Assembly: GCA_018340805.1 (NCBI GenBank)
Contig: JACMZG010001914.1
Span: 6,909,080 to 6,973,079 of the forward strand
Direction: 5' to 3'
Source: Microvelia longipes
Lineage: Eukaryota > Arthropoda > Insecta > Hemiptera > Veliidae
DNA length: 64,000 nt
The position numbers and the translations under genes were made by a program. Under the pieces are notes generated by a model. The model was given only the letters and a program-made list of their open reading frames with translations. It was not told the DNA's origin and did no database searches. Positions 42,704 through 52,825 of the stretch are shown here, in pieces. Position 1 is the first letter of the stretch, and the number at the start of each line of letters is the position of its first letter.

Positions 42704-43715
42704 ATTTCCTTAAAACCGACCTAACTGTTCTACGACCTCCTAAAATCCAATATTCTTCTCTTAATATATTCAATAATATTTGAGTTCCTGCATGACTTTT
42801 ATCAAGGTGTATCTCCATAATTAATGCTTTAACCACTTCATGTTTAGCTGGTAACACTACAGGTAATAAAAAATTGTCTTCATCTTCCCTCTGTAAAATT
42901 TTGGTTTTTATTCTTATGATTCCTTCTTCATCAGTAAATGGATTTAGCGAGCTTATTGATTTATCGTCTTCTCCTTCAAAAGATTCTTGCTGAATAGTTT
43001 TCATAACAAATGTCTTAGCTTCCTTGATTTCTTTTACAGTTAACAACTGTCCTGTTTGCCTTTTGTCTTTAGTCAGTCCTAAATTTTTGGTAAACCTAAT
43101 CACATATCCTACCAATCTAACAATTTTACTAAAACTCGAAAAACGCCTAAAATACCATTTTTTACCACTATCCTGACAACATGGTTCATCTAAACCTCCC
43201 CTGTCCTTAAAACACCATTCACACACAGAATTAGTAATATTTGAAGAAGAAATAACAGTTTTCTTCTTCTCTAAGCAAATTGAATTTTCATCAAAATTAC
43301 CCTCAGTAGTAGGCCACTCACCTTCTGGATTTTTGAGCCACAAAGGACCTTTCCACCATTTTGACTCATTTAAAACTTTAGGACAACAGCCTCTGGAAGG
43401 CAAATCTGCTGGTTGCAGCTCCCCAGGTATATATCTCCAATCATTAGTATTACACAGATTCCTAATTTCATCAACCCTATTTTTAACAAAAGTAGACCAT
43501 AAATCCTCTCTCTTAATCCATGCCAAAACAGTGGTTGAATCTGACCAATAAATAGTTTTAATTAACTTGTTATCTAAAGATTTTAAAACATTAGCAGCTA
43601 GCCTAGTTCCTATAACAGCCGCCATGAGCTCTAACCGAGGAATTGACATCTCCCTAGCTAATCGACACTTAGCTTGAACAAAAGAAATTTTTACATTATC
43701 TAATTCAATCCTAAA
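42684..43715 (-). CDS. pol RNase H and integrase N-terminal segment
   Basis: The first ATG is at 43649 (321 codons); the coding sequence continues upstream to the frameshift near 43715. RNase H landmarks are IPRLELMAA, YWSDSTTVLAW, FVKNRVDEI and PADLPSRG. The end holds the integrase zinc-binding region (HLDKSHAGT through RKC). The frame is shifted relative to the segments on both sides, with breaks at the T run near 43715 and at TGTGTG near 42700. Both breaks are in slippage-prone sequence. Confidence 0.9.
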   Translation of the reverse strand, partial: FRIELDNVKISFVQAKCRLAREMSIPRLELMAAVIGTRLAANVLKSLDNKLIKTIYWSDSTTVLAWIKREDLWSTFVKNRVDEIRNLCNTNDWRYIPGELQPADLPSRGCCPKVLNESKWWKGPLWLKNPEGEWPTTEGNFDENSICLEKKKTVISSSNITNSVCEWCFKDRGGLDEPCCQDSGKKWYFRRFSSFSKIVRLVGYVIRFTKNLGLTKDKRQTGQLLTVKEIKEAKTFVMKTIQQESFEGEDDKSISSLNPFTDEEGIIRIKTKILQREDEDNFLLPVVLPAKHEVVKALIMEIHLDKSHAGTQILLNILREEYWILGGRRTVRSVLRKCVQSKI

Positions 43716-45496
43716 AAGATAACCACAGCATATGCTTGTTTACTAGCATCACAAAAAACATGCATAGTAATTTTATTTAAATCTTCAATACCTATCTTAA
43801 GACCCCGTGGAATTCTGATTTGATTAAGCCATTCTACCTGGTTTACCCATTTTAAAAATCTACAAGATACCTTCTCACTGACTTCAGTATCCCAGGCTTT
43901 ACTCTCTGTCCAGGCTTCCTTTAGCAAAATTTTTATTTCAAGCATCATAAAATACTCTAATTCAGCTCTATTCCTAACACTAGTTAAACAATTATCAACA
44001 TAGTAAGATTTTAACAATATTTGCACAATTTGAACGTCACCTTTAAATTTGCTGTCTGGCCCTAAAAATAATTTTAAATGATATTCTATAACAGCAGCCA
44101 ATAAAAACGGACTACATGAAACTCCAAATACAACCCTACAATGCCTAAATATTTTTAATATCTTATTCTCTAAATCAGACCACCACAAAAATCTTAAGAA
44201 ATCCCTATCCTTTGGGTTTATACCTATCTGTAAAAATGCTTTCCTTATATCAGCTTGGATTCCTATTTCATTTTCCCTAAAACCTAACAAAACATCTGGT
44301 ATTAAAGCCAGCATATTTGGCCCTTTATCCAAACATTGATTGAGAGATGGTGATCCCTTTGACTTAGCCGAGGCGTCAAACACTGGACGTACTCGCGTTG
44401 TCACACTTGATTCCTTTATCACGGCCCTGTGAGGTAAATAATGAACTCTTCCAGTATCACATTCTTCCATAGGTACCTCTTCTATAATTCCTTCAAATAA
44501 CCATTCCTCAAAAACTTGATCATAATCATTGTATAAACAATTTTGTTTTAATTTTCCAGTGGTGGTTTCTAACCTTCTCTTTGAAATTTCAAAATTACTG
44601 CCTAAGGGTGGGTGACCCTCAATCCAAGGCAAATCAACTTGATATCTATCTCCTAAAAAAGTAACAGTCTTTTCAAAGTGTTCTTTAGTACTTATATGAA
44701 TTTCAGTCTTTGATTTTAAATCTTCGGGATTTTCAATGCCGATGAGATCTAAACTCCATAAATCTGACACAGACATTTCTATTGGTTCCTTAAGAATTGC
44801 CACATGCAAAGAAGGAACGGTTTTAAACTTATTACCTGTTTCTTGCTTATTTTTACCCATAAGAGTCCAACCTAGTGTTGTATCCATAGCTAAAAGACCA
44901 CAAGATAGCTTATGCATACCATTTAATAACAGATCACCTAACACATCTGCTCCAAATAAAACGTCAATTTTGTCTAAATTCTCACTATGCACTATATCTA
45001 TTTTCAACTTGGCTAATTCCTTAGCTAAATTCCTATCTATTTTTACTGGAGGTATTTTATCACACAATTTATCCATGTCTAGCAAAATAAAATTTGACTT
45101 GAAGTCCCTAAGTATTCCTGATATTTCAACACTATAAACATTATGCTGAATTTTCCCAGTTCTCTCTGCACCAAACAATGAGTGAACCAAAGTATCTTCG
45201 CTTATTTTTTCACACCCTAATTCTTTAGCTGTCTCTGTTAATATATAAGAGAGCTGAGAAGCACTATCAATTAACGCTCTAACTCTCCTACTTCCATTTT
45301 TACCATTAACCAAAACTTCAATAGTTTGCAGCATTATATCCTGAGTGGAAACTAAACTAGATTGGGTCAGAGTCTGTTTTGATCTAGGAGGTGCTTCAAT
45401 TGGATTTTCCTTACCTCTATTACTGTTGTTCTGACCTGTTTTCCTAACTTCTGGCTTATACGTCCCTCTATTTTGTTTTAAATCCTTTAGCACCAT
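43700..45496 (-). CDS. pol protease and reverse transcriptase
   Basis: 598 codons starting with the ATG that immediately follows the gag TAA, in the same frame. An aspartic protease motif ALIDSAS (residues 74-80) has alanine where D-S/T-G is usual. A reverse transcriptase domain follows: VRPVFDAS (369-376), ADIRKAF (415-421, catalytic D), FGVSCSPFLL (457-466) and YVDN (499-502), the latter replacing the common YVDD and frequent in this superfamily. HVFCDAS (579-585) opens RNase H before the frame breaks. It converts the element RNA to DNA in cytoplasmic particles. Confidence 0.93.
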   Translation of the reverse strand: MVLKDLKQNRGTYKPEVRKTGQNNSNRGKENPIEAPPRSKQTLTQSSLVSTQDIMLQTIEVLVNGKNGSRRVRALIDSASQLSYILTETAKELGCEKISEDTLVHSLFGAERTGKIQHNVYSVEISGILRDFKSNFILLDMDKLCDKIPPVKIDRNLAKELAKLKIDIVHSENLDKIDVLFGADVLGDLLLNGMHKLSCGLLAMDTTLGWTLMGKNKQETGNKFKTVPSLHVAILKEPIEMSVSDLWSLDLIGIENPEDLKSKTEIHISTKEHFEKTVTFLGDRYQVDLPWIEGHPPLGSNFEISKRRLETTTGKLKQNCLYNDYDQVFEEWLFEGIIEEVPMEECDTGRVHYLPHRAVIKESSVTTRVRPVFDASAKSKGSPSLNQCLDKGPNMLALIPDVLLGFRENEIGIQADIRKAFLQIGINPKDRDFLRFLWWSDLENKILKIFRHCRVVFGVSCSPFLLAAVIEYHLKLFLGPDSKFKGDVQIVQILLKSYYVDNCLTSVRNRAELEYFMMLEIKILLKEAWTESKAWDTEVSEKVSCRFLKWVNQVEWLNQIRIPRGLKIGIEDLNKITMHVFCDASKQAYAVVIFLGLN

Positions 45497-46792
45497 TTAA
45501 CACATCTGCTCATTAAAATTAAAATCTGCACATCTGCACATTAAAACCAAGTGATTCTTACCACAAACTAAACACTTAACATTAGCTTTGCAATCCCTAG
45601 CTCTATGCCGATTTCCTAAACAACGAAAACAACAACCTTTACTTTTTACCAAGGCTTCCTTGTCCTCATAAGACATTTTCTGTGCCTTAAAACAGTTCTC
45701 ACTAGAGTGGTTAACCAACGAACAAAAGATACAACCTTCCTTAGGTTTACCTATAGTTTTCACAAGAAGTGAAGAAGCACTAGGAATTCCTTGATCTGTC
45801 CTATCTGAGCTTATACTATTATTTCCTAAGCCTACTCTATGAGTTCCATCCTCTACTTTCAATCCAAACCCTGCTACAGCTAAATTAATCCTCTCTTGCC
45901 CCTCTACTTCCCCCTTGAGAAAATCCATAAGCTGGTCTAATTTGGTTTTATGTTTTTTATCAACTCCTCCATTACTATTCCCATAAGAGGTCCTTTGCCA
46001 GGCTCTCAATAGTTCCTCAGGTAATGAAGACTCCACTAGAGGGTAAATCATACACGCATATTTATCAGATGTCACTCCTATTGTGCTTAATGCCCTCAGC
46101 TGTGACTCAATACTATCATATAATGACGATAAAGGTGGTTTACTGTTTGGATTTAAAGCATTATTCAAAACTAATTTCAATAACTCTCTAACATACACTT
46201 CCACGAGTAAGTCATCCTTCCCAAACCTACTTTTTAAGCTTTCAATCACTAACCTATAATTATCCTCACTAACAGGAAAGCTTTCTACTAACTCCCGTGC
46301 CCTAGATCCTGGCTCTGTGGCCTGTATTAAATATTGAAATTTCTGCTCTACCCCTATTCCCTTATCCTCATGAATTTGTTTAAATTGTGCCCAAAAAGGT
46401 AACCATCCTTTAAGTTCTCCACTAAATTTAACCCACTCTATTTGTGGTAAGCGAACCCTTTTCCTATCATCTAGGGTCCCTTTCATTCCTATATCTTTTG
46501 ATTTAATAACTTCATCCATAAAAATTTTTGCCCCGTTAAATTTAAATTGATAATCTTGTGCCCCAATTTCCTCAGAATCCAAATCAATATCCGTAGTTTC
46601 CAAATTTATTAGCCCCGTCATAATAACTGAATCTAGCTCAATTAATTTTTTGTTGACATTAACTAAAGTTTCAAAATATTGTTTAAGTTTTTCTATGTCC
46701 AAGTCTGTTTTAGTCTTTTCTGCATCAAAGCTATTTAATGTTCTAGTGAATGTCCTTCGAGATACACCTCTTATTTTCTTTTCACTTTCCAT
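45497..46792 (-). CDS. gag polyprotein with three CCHC zinc knuckles
   Basis: A structural protein that packages element RNA. The region containing LKGWLPFWAQFKQIHEDKG and SRARELVESF matches the DUF1759 gag-like domain of BEL/Pao. Three zinc knuckles sit at the C terminus: CIFCSLVNHSSENC, CFRCLGNRHRARDC and CLVCGKNHLVLMC (the last has one residue fewer before His). I prefer the Met at 46792 (MESEKK); the frame extends to a Met at 46825, but that passes through a long A run. Gag stops with TAA at 45499-45497, directly followed in frame by pol. Confidence 0.92.
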   Translation of the reverse strand: MESEKKIRGVSRRTFTRTLNSFDAEKTKTDLDIEKLKQYFETLVNVNKKLIELDSVIMTGLINLETTDIDLDSEEIGAQDYQFKFNGAKIFMDEVIKSKDIGMKGTLDDRKRVRLPQIEWVKFSGELKGWLPFWAQFKQIHEDKGIGVEQKFQYLIQATEPGSRARELVESFPVSEDNYRLVIESLKSRFGKDDLLVEVYVRELLKLVLNNALNPNSKPPLSSLYDSIESQLRALSTIGVTSDKYACMIYPLVESSLPEELLRAWQRTSYGNSNGGVDKKHKTKLDQLMDFLKGEVEGQERINLAVAGFGLKVEDGTHRVGLGNNSISSDRTDQGIPSASSLLVKTIGKPKEGCIFCSLVNHSSENCFKAQKMSYEDKEALVKSKGCCFRCLGNRHRARDCKANVKCLVCGKNHLVLMCRCADFNFNEQMC

Positions 46793-46886
46793 TGCAGAAA
46801 TTTTTTTTTTTTTTTTGAAGTTCAAAAATCACCAAACTAAAGTAAATAATTTCAAATTTCAAACTCACCACTTCAGTCCAAATTCT

Positions 46887-46904
46887 TACTTGCTACGGTC
46901 GCCA
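46887..46904 (-). promoter_or_regulatory. Primer binding site
   Basis: Two bases inside the 5' LTR, the minus strand reads TGGCGACCGTAGCAAGTA. The leading TGG pairs with a tRNA CCA end. TGGCGACCGT is a familiar BEL/Pao start; I cannot assign the tRNA with certainty. Confidence 0.65.
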
Positions 46905-46907
46905 CAA

Positions 46908-47161
46908 TGTTGCAGATTCGATTGTTCCTATGTATAAACCGAGGTAGAGCGCAATACAAAAAAACTAATCCTTTCTTTTCCAAAATTATAATGGCAAGTG
47001 AATACAAAAAAATTCTCAAAAAAATAATACTCCTAAAAAACCCCCCTAAAATTTCCATAGTAACTTAATTACTTTGCCCAGTTAAAAAAATAAAAATAAA
47101 CTTACAACAGAACAGCTGATAAAAAATAAAAATAACAAACATAAATCAGCTGTCTCTGACA
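46908..47161 (-). repeat. 5' LTR (254 bp)
   Basis: TGTTGCAGATTCGATTG to CTGTCTCTGACA, matching the 3' LTR. In element orientation it lies upstream of gag and would carry the promoter; no clear TATA box is assigned. Confidence 0.95.
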
Positions 47162-47166
47162 ATAAG
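47162..47166. repeat. 5-bp target site duplication, right (ATAAG)
   Basis: Identical to 41465-41469. Confidence 0.9.
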
Positions 47167-47818
47167 CATTAGTTCAAATAAAATTATTACATTAGTTACA
47201 TATATATTATGTTCAAAAAATGTTCAAAATTGAAAAATATTGAATTTAGTTGAAATGTGGCACGATTATACTCTCGTAAATTTTAAATAAGTAAATTAAG
47301 TTTTGTTACCATGCGGCTTATAATTATACGGTTTTGGTATAAATATTTATATTTCACAAATTTCATAAAACAGTCATTTCTGTTTCTTGTTTCAAATTAG
47401 TGTTTTATAGTTGACTAGACCTGGATATATTGTCTTGTATCTTAGCCTCACACAAACATCTTCTGTAAAAGTTATTGGTTAAAGGTTCTTGTGAAGTTTT
47501 TTGGTAAAGTTATCTCTTGTTTTATACTTGGTCCTAATACAGTTTCCAATTAGGTGAGAAAGGTTAAGGTAGCAGTCAGGGGCGAGGGGCAGAGAAAGGC
47601 AGCAAGGGGGCAGAAAGATAGCCTCAAGGGATTGTTAAATCAATTGTATTTGAAACTTAAACTAACAAGGTTCTCAACTACTAAGAGAATACTAACCAAG
47701 GCATCGAAAACCTTGTACATTCCTCGCTATTCTGACAATATGAACTTTATAGATGAGAGAATGAAAGCTCTCTCCTTCAATACAAAAATATATAATAAGG
47801 CAGACGAATAGTAAAGTT
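47167..47818. other. Spacer with a short open frame, not assigned
   Basis: A GTG-started frame at 47554-47811 encodes a basic peptide (KGLLNQLYLKLKLTRFSTTK, TLYIPRYSDNMNFIDERM) ending at the first unit of the next array. Composition is plausible for protein, but nothing else supports a gene. Confidence 0.25.
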
Positions 47819-48295
47819 TACTGCGAAACAGAACTACAGCCTATGCGAAGTAGAACAGTAGCCTAGGCGAAACAGAACTTTAGGCTATGCGAAACAGAAG
47901 TGCCTATGCGAAATAGAACAGTAGCCTAGGCGAAACAAAACATCAGGCAATGCGAAACAGAAGTACAGCCTATGCGAAATAGAACTACTGCCTATGCGAA
48001 GTAGAACAGTAGCCTAGGCGAGAAAGAACAGTAGCCTAGGCGAAACAGAAGTGCCTATGCGAAATAGAACAGTAGCCTAGGTGAAACAGAACATCAGGCA
48101 ATGCAAACAGAAGTACAGCCTATGCGAAATAGAACTACTGCCTGTGCGAAATAGAACAGTAGCCTAGACGAAACAGAACTCCAGCCTATGCGAAACAAAA
48201 ATACAGCCTAAGTAAAACAGAACGTCAGCCTAGGTAAAAAAGAACATCAGCCAAAGCGAAGCAGAACATCAGCCTATGCGAAACAAAACAGCAAT
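47819..48295 (+). repeat. 22-bp minisatellite, ~20 copies
   Basis: GCGAAACAGAACATCAGCCTAT and GCGAAATAGAACAGTAGCCT variants repeat every 22-23 bases. Two or three unit types alternate, suggesting partial higher-order organisation. Confidence 0.95.
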
Positions 48296-50030
48296 TTATT
48301 TATTGCTGCACAACAGCAATTTATCAAAAACAATGCGTTTTTGATCCTTGAACCTCTAATATTATAGGCAACAATATCAAGACTATTAAGGCGACTATTC
48401 AGATAAAAAATAAATTCTTAAATAAAAATTAATAGATCTAAAATGAAATAAAATAAATACATGAAGGATTAAGTTAAAAAAGATTGGTGTTTATCAAGAA
48501 ATAAGTGTTTAAGTGGTTAACTTAGGTAAGAACATGTTTGGCATGTAGCCAAATACTACCAAATCTCTTTACCATGTTTAGCACGGCTACCAACTTATAG
48601 ATATAAACATATATTTCTATAAAAACCCCCATATCTCCCACCATTACACTAATGCGTCTAAAGAAAAACTCTTATTTTATAAATGGATAAGAACTTTTAC
48701 TGTTTCCCAGTGGAAGGGGAAAATCACAAAGCGAATTTCGCTCGTAAATAAAATATGGTTGACCTTTTTCCAATTATATAAAATGGTTTCCACTTTTAGT
48801 CGTTTTATCCCTTTAAGGACTTTTCTCCCCCCCCCCTCCTCCCGCATTTTTCTTGTTTGTAAATAATATCTATGAATATTTTTAAGACTTCCCTTTTTCT
48901 TATTTATGTATTTTATTATATATTTATTTAAAATCAGTCCGATTTCACGGCGAATTGTGCTACCGGATAAAATATTTTATCTCCAGAAGGGTAATAATCA
49001 AAACATTTCGGGCCTTGTTTTTATGTAATAATGACCGTCATTACAAAAATATATAATACAAAAATTACAAAAATCTACAATTACAAAAATACAAATAATA
49101 AATTATTATTTCCCGCCGGGTTATAATCCAGCTTAGCCAACTTAATTATTGAGTAGTTAAAATTACAGATTCAAAAATCTAAGTAAAGAATTTTGAGTAA
49201 ACAAAGTTATGTTGGCAGCACTGATTCATTAAATCCCAGCTGTCTGTAAACAAATAATTTCTTTATCAAATCTGTTTTGACGATAAATACCTACTTTTTT
49301 ACTAAGTTTTTTTTCTTATCTTTCAAGTAATATTCCTGTTATATTTATCATAAAAGGATTTAGTGCGGTTGTTTACGATTGAAAGTAATAATGAAATGAT
49401 AGTAACGACATAGATAATTTGTTTCCAGATATCCCTGATAATCCTCAACCGTCTTGTATAGATGACGAAGCAAATACGGTTAATTGTACATTTAATTTTT
49501 ATTAATAGAGTATTTAGGTATTTATATATTTTTGTTTATTATGATATTTTTTTGTTATGTATGTATGTGGTTATGTTGTATGTATAATATATTATACAAT
49601 GTATTTTTGTTAATTTTTCATAAAATAGTATAATTATGTTTCACTGATTCTATAAATAAACAAATACAGTTTTTTTTTGTTGATTCCTTCGGCTTTCAGC
49701 CTTAGGAATCATTACAGTGACCAGGGTTATAATGGGGGACATTATTCACTAGGTGCATAAATAACTATTAAAATCTTCTGGTTAAAAACCCGCTATTTTT
49801 AGTTTTGTCAAGCCATGTTTACTTTTTGAGAAAAGTCAATGCTTAGATTTTACTACACACGACGAGAACGAAATTTCTGTATGTACTAAATTTCATTCTT
49901 TTTAAAAACTAAAAGTATATTCTTACGCAGTTTTCGACGCTGAATCCAAATAACCCAACAATTGATCCTAGCATGCAAAGTTATCGAGAAAAGCGTAATT
50001 AAACATTTTTCTACGTATTTCACGCACGCA
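48296..50030. other. 1.7 kb with no recognised feature
   Basis: A C run lies near 48829. TACAAAAAT repeats loosely near 49045-49095. A C-rich block and AT-rich stretches alternate, but no gene is recognised. Confidence 0.4.
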
Positions 50031-50034
50031 TTTT

Positions 50035-50475
50035 CGTCCGCATGTCGGACGAATTTCCTTTTGGATGCGTCTTTCCGTGCTTAACAACAATCCTGGATGA
50101 AATAATAATTTTTTTATAGTTTTTACATTATATAATTTTATAACTACTAAATAATTCTGGCACAGTGGTCCGCTGTCTGGCGAATTTCATTTAGAGTGTG
50201 TTTCCGCGCTAACCACCTATTTCTTGCTTAAGGTTTAGGTTCCGGTTCATGCTTTAGATCCTAAGCTGTTACTAAATTGTCAAGCACTGCTCGCAACTAA
50301 TTTTGTCTGTATTTTTCAGACAAATACAGACAAATACGCATTTCCTGCTGAAATACGCGTTTCCTGCTGCGCAGGAAATGCGCATAATTATCCAGTTGTT
50401 TGTACACAACTATGCCTCTAAAATTAGAAGTACGCACTATTATTTGCGCAGACTAAAATTTCCTAAACCGCATTC
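50035..50475 (+). repeat. Family F tRNA-derived repeat
   Basis: GTCCGCATGTCGGACGAATT, TTTTGGATGCGTCTTTCCGT, TGGCACAGTGGTCCGCTGTC (A-box-like), TTCCGGTTCATGCTTTAGAT and GCGCATAATTATCCAGTTGT are present. Near 50320-50390 a local amplification of ACAAATAC/ATTTCCTGCTG disrupts it. Confidence 0.7.
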
Positions 50476-50574
50476 CTAAATCAGTCCAATTTCAGACTGC
50501 CTGGAGCTGCACACGGCTAATAAAATATTTTAAAAAATGACATAAATTAGCAATCATAGCACTCCAATGTTTTT

Positions 50575-50582
50575 ATATTAAC
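50575..50582. repeat. 8-bp target site duplication, left
   Basis: ATATTAAC here and at 52267-52274. Confidence 0.9.
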
Positions 50583-50859
50583 CAGAGGCGTAGCCAGAGG
50601 GGCTGGGGGGCTTCAGCCCCCCCCCCCCCCCGAAATTTTTACATAACCTAAACCCGCAATAAATGAGATATATAAAAATAATACAAAAAATATATAAAAA
50701 TAATATATTACATATATTTTTTAACAATAAACTTATAATATAAATATCATAATATATAAAAAAATCCGACAAAGTGCTTGCTTTGCAAGCATTATAAGGG
50801 TTTATCAGATATTTTCATAATATAATGTATTAATACTATACAATCATACAATATACTTA

Positions 50860-51760
50860 ATATTCTACGCCTCGCTTCAATCGCCTATATGTTAGTATTT
50901 GTCGATACCTAATTTTAGAAAAAATAAATAAGTATAACATACTATTCCACGGCTCGCTACGCTTGCGTTTCTGTGTATCAGAAATCATTACCTAATTTAG
51001 AATCTACACTGAAAAGATAACAAAATATTATAGTGCTCATTTTATTTGTATGTTTGTTATAAGCGAATTTCGCAGGGTAAAAATATAATTTTACCAAATA
51101 TAGTAGGGCTCATTTCGCTCGCCTATATGTGTCTGTTAGTACTGATTTTAGGAAAAATAATTATAATACAACATAAAGTTCTAGGGCTCGCTTCGCTCGC
51201 CTTTATGTGTTTGCTTATCAGTTCCTTCTTATAAGTATGGAATAAAAAAAATAAGATGTATAAATTATACAATGTATAATTTATACACAATGTATAAATT
51301 ATACATATACATTGAGGCTCGCCATTATAAACTTGCTTGTTACTAGCCAATTTAAACTATAAATTCAAACTTTTATTAAATATTATGGGCTTGCTTCGCT
51401 CGCCTATTTATGTTTGTTTGTCGCTACCTAATTTTAGAGAAAAATTTAAAACGTAAAATAAAATTCAAGGGCTCGCTTCGCTCGCCATTATTTGTTTGCA
51501 TATCAGTACCTACTTAAGAGTATATAATAAAAATAACCATACAATACTAGGGCTCGCTTCGCACGCCTTTATGTGCTTGTTTCTCAATATCCACTGTAAG
51601 AGGAACATTTAAAACAAGGCATGAAATTCATGGGCTCGCTTCGCTCGCCTTTTTGTATATGTTTATCAGAACCTTATTTTATAGCATAAAGTAAAGACAT
51701 AACATAAGATTCTAGGGCTCACTTCGCTCGTCTTTATGTGATTTTTTGGGGGTTTTCGAT
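50860..51760 (+). repeat. ~80-bp minisatellite inside the hAT element
   Basis: GGGCTCGCTTCGCTCGCCTT followed by TATGTGTTTGTTTATCAGTA and CCTAATTTTAGA recurs about ten times, near 50871, 50951, 51108, 51184, 51313, 51389, 51469, 51551, 51632 and 51716. Spacing is 76-85 bp, apart from two gaps. The GC-rich core is conserved while the AT-rich half drifts. Confidence 0.85.
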
Positions 51761-52144
51761 ATTTTTGGCGGGTGTAATAGCCGCCATTTTGAAAAAGCGA
51801 TGCATATTTGTGTTCTACCCATCGGTACCTACAATACATGTGGGGTATCAACCACATGATTTTTCAAAAAAATATTTATTTTTTGCGAATGTGCGCATTC
51901 GCTCATAAATCGACAGATGCGCGTGTGAGATAGTTGGCTATATTTTTCCTGTTGTGGGATAAAATAGTTACACATGCATACCTAGTTTCAACTTCCTAGC
52001 TATTGTAGTTCATGAGATGAGAAAGCGGACAGACAGACGCTCGACAGAAAGTATAAGGGTTTCGAAGATTACCTTCGAACCCCTAAAAATATACAATGAA
52101 ATTGAGAGATATAAAAATAATTTGAAAACATTGAACAATATACA

Positions 52145-52168
52145 AATATATATATATATATATAATAT

Positions 52169-52206
<38 letters not shown>
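52145..52206. repeat. (AT)n microsatellite within the hAT element
   Basis: Alternating AT with ATATAATATA slips, close to the right terminus. Confidence 0.95.
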
Positions 52207-52211
<5 letters not shown>

Positions 52212-52266
52212 ATACAATTTTTTAACATTCAGCCCCTCCCGAAATTAAATCCTGGCTACGCCACTG

Positions 52267-52274
52267 ATATTAAC
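52267..52274. repeat. 8-bp target site duplication, right
   Basis: ATATTAAC, identical to 50575-50582. Confidence 0.9.
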
Positions 52275-52535
52275 ACATCATCCCTATGAGCTTCTTTTTA
52301 TTATTTACATGTTTATCAATACTACAACGAATTGTATCTAGGGATATGATTCTAAAATTAATTCTGACCTTTAAGTCATGACGAAAGAAGGATGGTGAAA
52401 AGCGTTGTGTTCATAATAAAATAAAATTTCATATTACATTGTGTTCGTATAAAATTTGAAACCGAGTTTTCATCCATAATTATCTGTTGCAGGCATTTTC
52501 ATTACAGTAAGTGGTTTTCATCATGCTGCGTCGAG
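52275..52535. other. Spacer with a diverged 5S-like head
   Basis: Near 52440-52520, AATTTGAAACCGAGTTTTCA and TTGCAGGCATTTTCATTACA resemble the 5S-like repeat head. Otherwise nothing is recognised. Confidence 0.35.
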
Positions 52536-52602
52536 CGTCCCGATAGTTAACATGTGCGTCTGTCACCCAGACAGTCCGGGTTCGATCCTGGTCGGAGTCT
52601 CT
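52530..52602 (+). other. tRNA-like sequence (Val-like, degenerate)
   Basis: CGATAGTTAACATGTGCG could be an A box/D arm, GTCT-GTCACCC-AGAC an anticodon stem-loop with CAC in the middle, and GGTTCGATCC is a perfect B box. TCCCGA near the 5' side nearly pairs with TCGGAG at the 3' side. The base after the anticodon is C, not a purine, and the T stem mispairs, so it is a tRNA pseudogene or SINE head. Confidence 0.5.
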
Positions 52603-52764
52603 AGGATTTGCATATTAGAAATGGAAATTCTGTCATTAGCTGTCCTTCAAATGGGATTCTGGAAATCTTGTGGGTGCAAGCCTCTGCAATATCAGGTAAT
52701 TGTAAAAGATCCCAAACCTTTAATGAAACTGGGTTAAGGCAAAATTTAGGACCCTTAATACCAT

Positions 52765-52825
52765 TTAATATAAATACATACAATTTAATATAAATACATA
52801 CAATTTAATATAAATATACATACCA
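52765..52825 (+). repeat. 20-bp tandem repeat, 3 copies
   Basis: TACAATTTAATATAAATACA is repeated with small changes. Confidence 0.8.

Larger units (their letters stand above)
41470..47161 (-). mobile_element. BEL/Pao LTR retrotransposon, structurally complete
   Basis: A 5692-bp element in minus orientation: 5' LTR (46908-47161), primer binding site, gag, protease, reverse transcriptase, RNase H, integrase, polypurine tract, 3' LTR (41470-41717), with a 5-bp ATAAG duplication. The domain order PR-RT-RH-IN, three gag zinc knuckles and YVDN in the polymerase core place it in BEL/Pao rather than Gypsy or Copia. No envelope frame is seen. LTRs are nearly identical over the first 90 bases and differ mainly by homopolymer lengths, implying a young insertion. 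Frame breaks in pol mean this copy cannot make all proteins as read. Confidence 0.95.
50583..52266. mobile_element. hAT-type non-autonomous element, 1684 bp
   Basis: The left end CAGAGGCGTAGCCAG and right end CTGGCTACGCCACTG are terminal inverted repeats with one mismatch, and the inverted match continues into GGGGCT/AGCCCC. A perfect 8-bp duplication, ATATTAAC, flanks it; both features are hallmarks of hAT elements. There is no transposase; the interior is mostly a minisatellite (50.86-51.76 kb), then AT-rich sequence and an (AT)n tract near 52,145-52,206. Confidence 0.92.

Noticed and set aside
44736..45137. 133-codon plus-strand frame
   Set aside because: It is antisense to the conserved BEL/Pao pol frame, which explains its openness.
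52530..52602. Functional tRNA-Val (CAC)
   Set aside because: The base 3' of the anticodon is C, the anticodon stem has only four pairs and the T stem mispairs.
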